Source: Symbiodinium microadriaticum (Eukaryota; Sar; Dinophyceae; Suessiales; Symbiodiniaceae). From it: DNA of 64,000 nucleotides. A program made the position numbers and the translations under genes. Location: contig LSRX01001111.1 of assembly GCA_001939145.1 (NCBI GenBank), positions 100,059 through 164,058 on the forward strand, read 5' to 3'. The notes beneath the pieces are model-generated. The model was not told where the DNA came from, made no database searches, and worked only from the letters and a program-made list of their open reading frames with translations. Shown here piece by piece: positions 11,722-21,056 of the stretch. Each line of letters begins with the position of its first letter. Within the stretch, counting starts at the first letter, position 1.

Positions 11722-12060
11722 TTGAAGACGAAATTGTTCGCCAGGAGCTGAAGCTCAAATTGTGCGCGAAGACGATATTTGAAGACGAAAATCGGCCCTG
11801 AAGACGAAAATCGTGTGAAGACGAGATTCGGTTTGGGGCGCGCTGAAGACGAAATTCGGTCGCGAAGACGAAATTCGTCCTGAAGACGAAATTCGGCCCG
11901 AAAACGAAAATCCTCAGCATTCAAAAACGCGGCTTCTGAAGACGAAATTGCGCCCTGAAGACGAAATTGGGCCCTGAAGACGAAATTGGTCCCTGAAGAC
12001 GAAATTCGGCCCTGAAGACGAAATTCGGCCTTGAAGACGAATTTCGGCCGCGAAGACGAT
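11722..12060 (+). repeat. Left subterminal array (GAAGACGAAATTCGGCC)n
   Basis: About fifteen copies of GAAGACGA occur at spacings of mostly 18-19 bases, several embedded in CCCTGAAGACGAAATTCGG. The Phe/Arg-rich minus frames through it are repeat translations. Confidence 0.9.
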
Positions 12061-13395
12061 GTGGAAATCAAAGGCACTCCATCAGTCCAAGGCTCCATGC
12101 TCTCTGAGTTCAGGGTGATGTAGGAGTTCTGATTTTGACATCAGGGGCGCCCCATCGGTCCAAGGCTCTCTGAGATCAGGGTCAGAGGAGTTCTGATTTT
12201 AAAACCAGGTTGTTCAATCAGGGGCCCCCCCATCAGTCCCAGGCTCCATCTCTGAGTTCAGGTGATATAGAAGTTTTGATTTTAACATCAGGCGTGCCCC
12301 ATCACTCCCAGGCTCCAAGTCTATGCTCCGAGTTCAGGGAGATAGAGGAGTTCTGGTTTTAGCATCAGGCCATCAGTCCAAGGCTCCATCCTCTGAGTTC
12401 AGGGTGATAGAAGAGCTCTGGTCTTAAAATCAGGGCGCTCCATCCATGTCTCGGGTTACATCCTCTGAGTTCAGGGTGGTAGGAGTTCTGATTTAAACAT
12501 CGGGGCGCCCCAGCACTCCCGGGCTGAGTTCAGGGGATGCAGGACGTCTGACGCCCCATCAGTCCAAAGCTCCATCATCTGAGTTCAGGGCGATATTGGT
12601 TTTGAAAGAAATCAGGGGCGCCCCCCATCAGTCCAAAGCTCCATCATCTGAGTTCAGGGCGATATTGGTTTTGAAAGAAATCAGGGGCGCCAGTCCAAAG
12701 CTCCTTCCTCCGAGTTCAAGTGACAGTGGAGTTCTGGGGCACTCTATCAGTCCAAGGCCCCATCCGTTGAGTTCAAGGTGATAGGAGAGCAGAGGCACCC
12801 GATCAGTCTCAGGTTGCATCCTATGAGTTCAGGGTGGTAGGAGTTCTGCTTTGGTGGTAATCCGAACCCCCCCCATCAGTCCAAGGCTCCATCCTTTGAG
12901 TTCAGGGTGTTATAGGAGTTCGGATTTTAACTTCACGGGCGCCCAATCACTCCCAGGCTCCATGCTCTGAGTTCAGGGTGATGTAGGAGTTGTGGTTTTC
13001 AAATCAGGGGCGCCCCATCAGTCCAAGGCTCCTTCCTCTAAGTTCAGCGTGATAATGGAGTTCTGGTTTTAAAACCAGGGGCGCTCCATCAGGGTGATAG
13101 GAGAGGCACCCTCTCGGTCTCAGGTTACATCCTCTGAGTTCAGAGTGCTAGTGGAGTTCTGGTGGTAAAAGCAGGGGCACGCCATCCTCTGAGGTCAGGG
13201 TGACTTAGGAGGTCTTATTTTGTGAAATCGGGGCCCTATCGGTTCTGAGTTCAGGTTGATCTATAGGCGTTCTGATTTTAGCATCAGCGGCGCCCCATGA
13301 GTCCATGACTCCTCCTCTGAGTTCAGGGCAAACAGGAGTTCTGATCTTGGGTTCAGGGGGATGGTTTGAGTTCAGGGTGATATAGGAGTTCTGAT
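12061..13395 (+). repeat. Core satellite array, left block, unit near 71 bases
   Basis: A degenerate unit repeats head to tail. Its landmarks in order are ATCAGGGGCGCCCCATCAG, TCCAAGGCTCCATCCTCTGA, GTTCAGGGTGATATAGGAG and TTCTGATTTTAAC. Units vary by indels and some are truncated. Confidence 0.9.
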
Positions 13396-13530
13396 GTTAG
13401 GTGACAACGTCCGGTGCGTTCTGCTTCACAGGCGCTGTGGGTTGGGGGGCGCGGGGGGTTTAATAACGTCCGTCTGTCTCCAAACATCCAAAGTTCTGGA
13501 GGCATCTTCTTAGGATGTTTTAGGAAGCAG

Positions 13531-13602
13531 ATGATCATGATGAGGATGCTGATGATGATCATGATGAGGATGCTGATGATGATCATGATGAGGATGCTGA
13601 TG
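13531..13602. repeat. Three perfect 24-base tandem copies inside the element
   Basis: The unit ATGATCATGATGAGG plus ATGCTGATG repeats exactly three times in the unique middle segment of the foldback element. Identity among the copies suggests recent expansion. Confidence 0.95.
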
Positions 13603-13712
13603 ATGATGGATGCGTTCAGACACATTATGGATGCATCTTAAGGCACAGCATCCCGAACGAGATCCAAAACAAAAAATGCGACGGAAACCATCGCGAAGCG
13701 AAGGCCGATCAC

Positions 13713-14087
13713 ATGTGCAAGAATGTTAGGCAGTTTGAGTTCCGACGCGTGCATACAGATCCCTACAAAGCTCTGGCAAAGCTGTGTGAAGCTGCCAACA
13801 AGTGCAACTGCTTAGAAACGCCGGGAGCCAAAACATGCCTTTTTACCATGGCGGGAGCGTCATTATCGCTTGGAAAAAAAAGGACACTGTTACAAACTGT
13901 CGGTCCTTACTATGCAGCAGTTCTCAATCAGGAAAATGCTCAATCAGGAAAATGCGTTTTCCCTGGGTTTTGCCACATTCCTAGTTGCTGCAGTGCCGCC
14001 AAACACCGGTCACGTACCAACGGTTGCCTGATTGTAACATCAGGGGCGCCCCATCAGTCTCTGCAACCTGAGTTCAGAGTGATATAG
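13713..14087 (+). CDS. Internal open frame of the foldback element, 124 codons
   Basis: It starts at an ATG and begins MCKNVRQFEFRRVHTDPYKA. The first 110 or so codons lie in the unique segment and the last few run into the core satellite, so the natural C-terminus may not be coded. Cysteines are frequent (KCNCLETPGAKTC, HIPSCCS). It resembles no transposase motif I know. It could be a captured host exon, a decayed gene or chance; it is the only frame of note between the inverted repeats. Confidence 0.3.
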   Translation: MCKNVRQFEFRRVHTDPYKALAKLCEAANKCNCLETPGAKTCLFTMAGASLSLGKKRTLLQTVGPYYAAVLNQENAQSGKCVFPGFCHIPSCCSAAKHRSRTNGCLIVTSGAPHQSLQPEFRVI

Positions 14088-14995
14088 GAGTTCTGACTGC
14101 AAGGTCAGGGGCACCCCATCAGTCCAAGGCTCCATCCTTTGAGTTCAAGGAAGGTGATAGGGGTTCCGATGGTAGAATCAGGGGCGCCGCATCAGTCCCA
14201 GGCTCCATCGTCTGGGGTCAGGGTGATAACGGAGCTCTGGTTTTGGCATCAGGGGCGCTCCAGCAGTCTAAGGCTCCATCGGCTGAGTTCAGGGTCATAT
14301 AGGAGTTCTGATTTGAAAAACAATTTTTTTCAATCAGGAATTCCCCATCAGTCCCCGATTTCATCCTCTGGGTTTAAGGTGAATTAGGATGCATAGGAGT
14401 TTTTATTTTCACATCAGGGGTGCCCGAATCACTCCCAGGCTCCATTCTCCGAGTTCAGGGTGATATTGGAATTCTGATTTTAACATCACGGGCCCCCCAT
14501 CACTCCCAGGCTCTAAGTCTATGCTCTGAGTTCAGGGTGATATAAGAGAGTTCTGGTTTCAAATCAGCGGCCCCCCCCCCCATCAGTCCAAGGCTCCATC
14601 GGCTGAGTTCAAGGTGATAGGAGAGGCACCCCTCTGGGTTCAAGGTGATAGGAGGTCTGATTTTGTGAGTCCGGGCCCCCCCCATCAGTCCAAGGCTCCA
14701 TCCTTTGAGTTCAGGGTGATGTAAGAGTTCTGCTTTTTCAGTCAGGGGCCATCCTCTAAATTCAGGGTGCTATACGAGTTCTGGTTTCAAAATCAGAAGT
14801 GCCCCCACTAGCTTCAGGTTGCATCTTTTGAGGTCAGGGTGATATAGGGGTTCTGATGTTAAAGTCCCCATCACTCTCAGGCACCATCCTTTCAGGAGGT
14901 TGATTAGGAGTTCTGATTTTTAAATCAGGGGCGCCCCATCACTGCCAGGCTCCATCCTCTGAGTTCCGGGTGATAAGAGTTTTGATTATAGAATC
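14036..14995 (+). repeat. Core satellite array, right block
   Basis: The same unit as at 12061-13395, in the same orientation, resumes after the unique segment, with GAGTTCAGGGTGATATAGG recurring at about 70-base intervals. Confidence 0.9.
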
Positions 14996-15544
14996 AAGGG
15001 CACTCCCTGATCTCAGGGACTGGAGCTTGGCACCGAATGCGAGCTTCAGGAATTCGAGCAGACCGAATTTAAGCTTCAGCGAATTCGAGCAGCGAATTTC
15101 GGCGTCAGGCACATTTTCGGCTTCAGGCTGGGGGCAGACCGAATCTAAGCTTCAGTGATTTCGAGCGCCGAGTTTCGGCGTCAGGCACATTTTGGGCTTC
15201 AGCCTGGGAGCAGACCGAGTTTAAGCTTCAGCGAATTCGAATGCCGAATTTCGGCGTCGGGCACATTTTTGGCGTCAGGCACATTTTCTGCTTTGAGGCC
15301 GTCGCAGGGCTCAGGTAGCCCCTCGCACTTTCGGACAAAGGACCAATTTCGGCGCCGAATTTAGGCGTCAAGGGCATTTCAGGCGTCAGGCACTGGTGAA
15401 CCGAATTTAGGCTTCAGCGGCGAATTTAGGCGTCAGGACCATTTTCGGCTTCACTCGTTTGCCGGATCGAATATCGGCGCCGAATTTGAGCGTCAGCCGA
15501 ATTTCGGCTTCAGCCAGCACCAACCGAATTTAGGCGCCGAATTT
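14996..15544 (-). repeat. Right subterminal array, inverted relative to the left array
   Basis: GAATTTCGGCGTCAGGCAC, GAATTTAAGCTTCAG and CATTTTCGGCTTCAG words recur. Read on the minus strand they give CCTGACGCCGAAATTCGG, close to the left array's CCTGAAGACGAAATTCGG. Confidence 0.85.
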
Positions 15545-15606
15545 AAGCTTCAGAATTTAAGCTTCAGGGGGGGGACGAAACCGGGACCCACTTCCCCGGG
15601 TCCCTG
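15545..15606 (-). repeat. Right terminal inverted repeat
   Basis: The reverse complement starts CAGGGACCCGGG and contains TGGGTCCCGGTTTCGTCC, followed by CTGAAGCTT. It pairs with 11660-11721. Confidence 0.9.
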
Positions 15607-15614
15607 CTTTTATG
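15607..15614. repeat. Target-site duplication, right copy (CTTTTATG)
   Basis: Perfect match to 11652-11659, immediately outside the right terminus. Confidence 0.85.
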
Positions 15615-15815
15615 GAGCGCCTGGTGTCAGCATGTTGAAAACCTGCAAAGGTGGATCCAGACTGACATGCCAAGAGGCAGCAGAAGAGTACGCCGACTGC
15701 TGTGCACGTGCCTCCAATCGCAGTCGGAGGTATTCTTTGCGGGTACGTTTAGGCTTCTGATGGTCTTGGAGTCTTGCTGCCTCCTACCGCAAGTATCTAT
15801 CATGCAGTGTGAACT

Positions 15816-16200
15816 CTAATTAAGGGTTAGCTCGTGATTGCCATATTCGGAGACCCACTGCAGGCCCCGAAGAGTTGTGAGTTGTGAATGTCTTTGATGG
15901 CAGAGAAGTTTGGCAGTTGCAGTCTTGATGCGGCTTATCGGGCCGTCTTGCAGACTAGATGACTCTTTCGCCCATTCAAGGCAGCGGGAGTGACGGCAAA
16001 TCTGGACCTTCGGACCGGACAGACAACTGGAGCTGCGAATTGTGCGCAGGATTCGGAGACCTGAATAGTGTCTTGACTGTTCAGATGACGGTGCACAGGC
16101 TGCACAGGTCAGTGCTGTTGGATTAGTCCATGAGGTCGTGAACCCGAGAAGCGATGAGGGATCAGCATGACGACCGAGATATTGTCTCTGGGCAAAGGCA
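15816..16200 (-). CDS. Candidate minus-strand exon, unknown
   Basis: The minus frame ends in TTLRGLQWVSEYGNHELTLN and a stop at 15816. Upstream it carries CLEWAKESSSLQDGPISRIK. It is protein-like over about 80 codons, but acceptor and start were not established. No domain recognised. Confidence 0.3.
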
Positions 16201-16504
16201 CAGCCGTGGCCATGGTCATCGAGGGCAGCCCGATGACTTGCAGCGAGGCGCAGGACGAGGGTTCTGCACAACCAGACAAGACCCGCTTGACTACGATGTG
16301 GTGAGTATGTGGTGAAGCACACGTGTGTGCGCAGTAACAACTGCGAACTGCGTAGCTGCCTTTAGCACTCTGGCTCGACGCGTCTTTCGACGTCCAAAGC
16401 TTTTATTGCTAGTATCCTCCTGTGCCTTCGGTGGTCATGGCCTGCTCCAGTCCCGCGGCGATCGCTCAGCAGCTCTCGTGGAGGCTGTGGCGGCGGCTCG
16501 ACGA

Positions 16505-17281
16505 ATGGGCTTCACGCCCGTGGTGGGCCTGCTGACGGCGGACCAGGTCGCCGACGTCAATGACTTTGCTGCGGCGGCCAACTTGGTCCAGGAGGGGCGC
16601 ACCGATGCGTCGGCGGAGGATGTGAAGAGCTTTGCGCCATTGGTGGCTGGCGGCGTTGGAGAGGGTGCCGCGGCGGTGGGCCAGGCAGCGGCTGTCATGA
16701 CAGGTGATGGTGGCACCGGCGGCTTGGTGGATATCCCCCAGGAGGATACCCGTGCCACCGGCGGCCCTTCTTTTGCGGCGGTGCCAATGGCCCCGACGAG
16801 GTGCCGCTTCCCAACATCCCCGAAACCATCGGCGGCTATGACGATGCCGACAGCACCTACGCCAATGGTGCCTATCCCATCGGCGCCGCCTACACCGGGG
16901 CCTGGGCCGGAATCCAGCGTGGACATTCCGGCTGACTTTTTCATCCGCCCCTCCACCAAAGCAAAGGCGGCGGCGTTGTTGGAATCCAGGGCTGACCCCT
17001 TCGAATCGGCGATCTCCATGTCCCTGTCGGCGTCTGGCTTGGTTAGGCCGGCCAAATCGACGACTGGACGGCGCCCGCCCAACCCGGAAGAGATCAGGGC
17101 GGCGCTCAGTGTGCAGAGTGGGGCGGCATCGGGTTCGGGCCAGGCGACGCCAACCCCATCGGTTACCTCGGCGGCGCTCCGTGGAAAGGCGCCCGCACCC
17201 TCACCACCCTCTAAGGGTATACCGGCGGCGGTCAGTCCTCAGCGGGCCGGTGCTGATATGCACACCCAGCGCCGGCTGTAG
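16505..17281 (+). CDS. Ala/Pro-rich protein of unknown function
   Basis: The first ATG of a long frame is at 16505 (MGFTPVVGLLTADQVADVND). The frame is open 180 bases further upstream, so an earlier exon boundary (for example after GTGCGCAG near 16335) is possible. The first third is Ala/Gly-rich with acidic residues. The middle is Pro/Thr-rich, with repeated P-x-P and T-P steps (about 16840-16910). The last third has PADFFIRPSTKAKAAALLES and a basic Pro/Ser tail. Codons are strongly GC-rich at third positions, unlike the neighbouring DNA. No domain recognised. A second plus frame over 16750-16915 is also protein-like, so frame choice carries some doubt. Confidence 0.45.
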   Translation: MGFTPVVGLLTADQVADVNDFAAAANLVQEGRTDASAEDVKSFAPLVAGGVGEGAAAVGQAAAVMTGDGGTGGLVDIPQEDTRATGGPSFAAVPMAPTRCRFPTSPKPSAAMTMPTAPTPMVPIPSAPPTPGPGPESSVDIPADFFIRPSTKAKAAALLESRADPFESAISMSLSASGLVRPAKSTTGRRPPNPEEIRAALSVQSGAASGSGQATPTPSVTSAALRGKAPAPSPPSKGIPAAVSPQRAGADMHTQRRL

Positions 17282-17611
17282 GACCTGAACCTGCACGCCG
17301 AGCGGCGCTTGCAGCGCTACCATCCACACGACGAAGAAGAACAGTCGTCCAGTTTTTGGCGTCAGAGCTAGAGCTAGGAGTGCCGCAGTTGTTGTGGCGT
17401 GGACGATCCCATGGATGTCGCGGGCACCTGAGGACAACCTCCGGAGCGGTCGCGCGCTACTCTGCTGGCGAGTTTGGTTCGTTTCGTTCGGGGCCAGATT
17501 CCGTTGTTCCGGCACCTGCTGACTGGTGGATGTCGGCAATTGTGTCAGTGTGGTGTTGAGTAGGTGAATAGTTCCGACGTGTCGTGCAGTGGTGTAGATG
17601 CAACTTTGCAG

Positions 17612-18603
17612 AAGGAGCTGAATGATAATTATCAACGATGGTTCAGTGCCTGCCTTAGGCCAATCTCTTGCGAAGTCGCGCGAGACTCTCCGCTTGCCGC
17701 AAGATGCAGCCTGGCCAGTTTCGCAGAGCGTGGCGCAGAATGTGAAGCGGTATTGACGTGCAATACGAAGAAATTCGACGGAAGCTATGTCAAAGAGCAA
17801 GCCGCAACTACCTGCGGACCCCTTGATGGCTTCGAGATGATTGTCAGCAAGGATATATTTCCCCGACTTCCAAATTTCAATGCCTTAAATCCGGTGGCGT
17901 GCGTGTGTGTGTGTGTGTGCTTAGTCGCGTCGAAGTCGCCATAGCGAAGGCTGCAGCCAAAAGGTCGATGACGATGCGGCAGTGGGGCTCCAGAACTGCA
18001 GCGTCTGCACGCATCTCAGCCACAGCTTGGGCCTTTGCACGCCGTGACCAGCTCTGTGCTATAGGTGGTGCGGGGGAGACATTCGATGCCGAGTCCATTG
18101 CATACACCAGCGATGGCGAGATGCTCACGTGCGTCTGGGACGAAACTGTCTGTCAGTCTTCTATGTCATCGACCAAGCAGAGCAGCTAGCTGTTCAAAGT
18201 ACGGAGGTGGTGGGGGCTCCAGTCTTCAGTCCAGGGAAGCAGTTGCTGTTTGTGCCTTTGTAGTAAGAAGTGCTTGCCCAAAAGGATTACCGCACAGAGC
18301 AGTCGTGTCTTCGTCGGTCCAACCTCTGCAGGTGAAGATGCTTACAGTCGGCTTCAGGATGGTTCTGTCAAGAGTCTCAGATGCATCCAGTTCAGCAGGT
18401 AGTAGAGACGGTTTTCGCCTGCCTTTCAAACTCGTAAAAACTAGACCACGAAACACAGTTTCTGCACTAAACCCTCGAAGAAACAGTTTGAGGACATCCT
18501 GTGAGGATGCGCAGGGCAAGTTGCAGGGCAAGTGCCCCTCGGCAGAGCACGAGAACCTGGTCGATGCCGAATGCAGCTTTTGTGAACGCTCCATCTTCTG
18601 AGT
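17612..18603 (+). CDS. Exons of a Cys-containing protein and a following unknown protein
   Basis: Exon 17612-17893 (acceptor TTTGCAG, 94 codons) reads KELNDNYQRWFSACLRPI and later ECEAVLTCNTKKFDGSY, with six or seven cysteines, suggesting a secreted domain. It can be joined in phase 0 to 17925 through a 31-base GT-rich gap; see the finding on very short introns. Further exons seem to lie at about 18065-18140 (TFDAESIAYTSDGEMLTCVW), at about 18161-18257 (FYVIDQAEQLAVQSTEVVG, donor TTT|GTAGTAAG) and in the frame ending at 18603 (HENLVDAECSFCERSIF). Whether this is one gene or two is not clear, and several joins do not close in phase. The function is unknown. Confidence 0.4.
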
Positions 18604-19306
18604 TCTCTCAAGCCTTCTTGCTTTGAGAGATCGGCTTGTACTTGGAGAAATCGATGCAACAAATTTTGGTGTGGAGTGAGTCACAAGCATCGTGGCGAAT
18701 TTGCAGTTGAAGCACAAAGAGACTGCCCCACTTCATGGATTTTCTGAGGCTGCAAGTGCTACCTGTGCTCAGAGGGGCAGTCCTTGATCCCTGATGCAGC
18801 GGCAGAGCACATCGAAGGACCATGGCTGTTGCAGAAAGGGCAGACGGAGCTTGTGCGTAGCTCCGTAGGCAGAATCCCGGAGTCGGAGCCTTTGATTTCA
18901 ACCGCATCGCCCAAGCATGGCAGCATGGCAATAGAGTTCCGATATGAGCTTCAGCTACAGGTTCTCGTAGATATAATGGAGCCATCTGGAAGGGCATGGG
19001 ATGCCATGCTGAGTCCCGCACCCATGTGAGGAGGCGAGCCGATGGCATGCCAGGAGGCGCAGCTGCTCCTGAAAGGCGCCAGCGAGCTGTTGGACCGTTC
19101 ACTGGGGGTAGGTAGGCCTGACCTTGGAGGGCAATGATGCCACAAGTGCCAGAGGTGGCAACGATTTTGGCGGAATTGAGGATGTGGATCCTCCATGTGA
19201 TAAGATCATCTGCTCCCAAATTGCAGTCGAAGTGTCTGCACACTGTCTGCATGCTCCAAGCTGACGAAGGCAACGCTTCGAAGCCACCCTGCACAGAGGC
19301 TCGGGC

Positions 19307-19588
19307 ATGGCCTTTTTCTGCTGTCTGCTGATTTCTTTATGGTTGGCTCTAGCACCCCCTGAGGCCAAGCACAAGTGGTCCGAGTACTGCTGCGGGGAGG
19401 CCGCAACGGACGCAGCGACGGTGCGGGCGGCGACGGAAGCGGCGGCGTCGCAACCGGCAGCCCGGCGACCTGACCAACAGTCCTCCGGTGCGGCAGCCGC
19501 AGACACGACGTCGGCAGGCATGCAAGCCCAAAGACTTGCAGAGTACTTACACAGCAACTTGCAATTATTACGTAGTCGCCCAAGCTAG
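19307..19588 (+). CDS. Small protein with signal peptide
   Basis: An ATG at 19307 opens MAFFCCLLISLWLALA, a hydrophobic run without charge, followed by PPEAKHKW, a normal signal-peptide layout. The mature part is Ala/Thr-rich (AATDAATVRAATEAAASQP) and ends AEYLHSNLQLLRSRPS before a stop at 19588. At 93 residues it may be complete, or it may splice into the protein-like frame at about 19600-19880 (STTEDTEAEEHGEEAPAAYH). It would enter the secretory route (inference). Confidence 0.45.
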   Translation: MAFFCCLLISLWLALAPPEAKHKWSEYCCGEAATDAATVRAATEAAASQPAARRPDQQSSGAAAADTTSAGMQAQRLAEYLHSNLQLLRSRPS

Positions 19589-19589
19589 T

Positions 19590-19886
19590 GTTTCCTGCCT
19601 CGAAGGCCCGTCCTCTTTTCGAAGCACGACAGAGGATACAGAGGCGGAGGAGCACGGCGAGGAGGCACCTGCAGCATACCACGTCCCAACTGCGGATTCT
19701 CCGGTCTTGTGGCTGCTGAGCCTTGGCTTCGCAACTCGACAGGCCGCAGCCGCTGAGTCTCAAGTCAGCCCCATGCACTGGCTTGGCGCGTGGATAGGTT
19801 GTCTGAAGGTGCAATGCAAAGACACGGAACATGAAACGCATGTTGAGGGTGCCGAGAGACCGCAGCCTACGGGTCTGGGCATGTAG
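19590..19886 (+). CDS. Acidic candidate exon following the signal-peptide frame
   Basis: The frame reads SCLEGPSSFRSTTEDTEAEE, then PVLWLLSLGFATRQAAAA, and stops at 19886. It is protein-like, but no clear acceptor or partner was fixed. It may be the second exon of the 19307 gene. Confidence 0.3.
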   Translation, partial: VSCLEGPSSFRSTTEDTEAEEHGEEAPAAYHVPTADSPVLWLLSLGFATRQAAAAESQVSPMHWLGAWIGCLKVQCKDTEHETHVEGAERPQPTGLGM

Positions 19887-20006
19887 GTTTCGTCTTGGTT
19901 TCGCTTCCTGGAATCTTGGGTTTACGACCCACCATGTTGTTGCGAATCGAGACACTGCCAGTCCATGAAAATGGGTCAGATCGGTAGTTGAGGCATAGAG
20001 AGAGGC

Positions 20007-20491
20007 ATGGCGGAGCCAGTCTTCAAGCTGGACATTGAGTGCCACGAGGATGGGCACAGCAAGCGCATCCGGGTGCCCATTGGCGGCCACGAGCCGGTGC
20101 GACGGCTACTGGAGAAGGTCCGAGAGCGAAGCCACATGGGCTTGACGACGTTGTACACGGTCCGTGATGGCGACAAGGCCTTGCTGGACCCCGGCGACAC
20201 CCTGGATTTGGTGCTGGATGCCGGGGAAAACAAGCTTAGGGCAGAGGCCGTCCCGGGCACAGGTACCGTCACCGCTGAACCTCCACAGGCTCCTGTGCCG
20301 GCCCTGGCGTTGTCGGCCAAGGCTTCGGCACCGCCACCGCCACGGACGGGTGAAGTTCAGGCCCTCGGATTGAGGTCTCGATCGAGATCGCCTGCTCGGC
20401 GAAAGTCCAGCCAGGCGGCACGCTTGCTCGAACTGCGTGACCACCAGCGCAGTTCCTTGGCTGCAGTATTTCTGCATGGAAAGAACCAGAG
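20007..20491 (+). CDS. Beta-grasp-like domain protein with Ser/Arg tail
   Basis: The ATG at 20007 is followed by AEPVFKLDIECHEDG, RIRVPIGGHEPVRRLLEKV and LTTLYTVRDGDKALLDPGDT, then LDLVLDAGENK. The order of short strands, a helix and an LY-x-V-x-DG turn resembles ubiquitin-like, PB1 or doublecortin-type beta-grasp folds over residues 5-82; which of these I cannot say. Residues 90-118 are Pro/Ala-rich. RSRSRSPARRKSS at about 130-142 is an SR-type segment common in RNA-binding or nuclear proteins. The exon probably ends at CAGAG|GTCATG (20491); reading on gives a short tail and a stop at 20534. It lies upstream of the SH3 exon and could be the N-terminal part of the same gene. Confidence 0.6.
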
Positions 20492-20906
20492 GTCATGGGT
20501 TATAGTCAGTATTGATGCATGGCTGTCAGCCTAAGTCGCAAAGAAGGCCATGTCTCTGTATGTAGATCGCTGCCGGTGATTTTTCTTCCGGCCATGCAGT
20601 CTGACTGCCCCGTGGCAAAGTTTCTGAAGTGTGAAGATCGGTTGCATCCCTCATTCGAGATGAGGGATGCAAGCAGGTGAGACAACTGCTTTGCCTGGGA
20701 TGCTAGCGTAGAGTTGCGTGTGAAACGTATTTAAGATTGCCTCCGGTCACTTACTGGTCGTTCAACGCCATAGACATGTTCCGCATCGTTCAGGGCTAGG
20801 AGTTGCAACCGGTCGTCTCGTCGATGCATGCCTCTGTAAGCGTATACGCGGCTTGCTTCTTTGCCTCCTCATCTACCTTCGCTGTGTGTCTCTGTGTGTC
20901 GCCTCC

Positions 20907-21056
20907 ATGGAGTGGAGCGTGCTGGTCGTTCGACCGGAAGGGCTTGTGAGGCCCTGGGGGAGGGCGCTTGAGGGTCTCAGACGACTTTTGGAGAACCGTG
21001 TCTTTGCTAGGGTGGCTGGCTTGGCTTTACTTCGGAGAAGTTCGCATGAGCCTTGA
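20907..21056 (+). CDS. Short candidate frame, unknown
   Basis: An ATG opens MEWSVLVVRPEGLVRPWG, then ALEGLRRLLENRVFARV, and stops at 21056. It is protein-like but short. It may be an exon between the beta-grasp and SH3 segments or a separate small gene. Confidence 0.25.
   Translation: MEWSVLVVRPEGLVRPWGRALEGLRRLLENRVFARVAGLALLRRSSHEP

Larger units (their letters stand above)
11660..15606. mobile_element. Foldback-type non-autonomous DNA transposon, 3947 bp
   Basis: The ends are terminal inverted repeats of about 62 bases (11660-11721 and 15545-15606), both starting CA and sharing GGGTCCCGGTTTCGTC, with roughly eight mismatches. They are flanked by a perfect 8-base direct duplication. Inward of the ends lie short-unit arrays of related sequence in opposite orientation (11722-12060 and about 15000-15544). 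Inward of those are direct arrays of a unit near 71 bases, split by a unique segment at about 13400-14035. No transposase-like frame is visible; the longest internal frame is 124 codons. Terminal repeats, inverted subterminal arrays and a tandem-repeat core match the general plan of foldback elements. Eight-base duplications are typical of, but not unique to, the hAT superfamily. Movement would need a transposase supplied from elsewhere (inference). Confidence 0.85.

Noticed and set aside
11633-12098. Phe/Arg-rich minus frames (FRLQ, FVF repeats)
   Set aside because: They are exact translations of the GAAGACGAAATTCGG subterminal array of the foldback element.
12061-15544. CRISPR array
   Set aside because: Repeats are degenerate, tandem without unique spacers, and within a structure with terminal inverted repeats and a target duplication.
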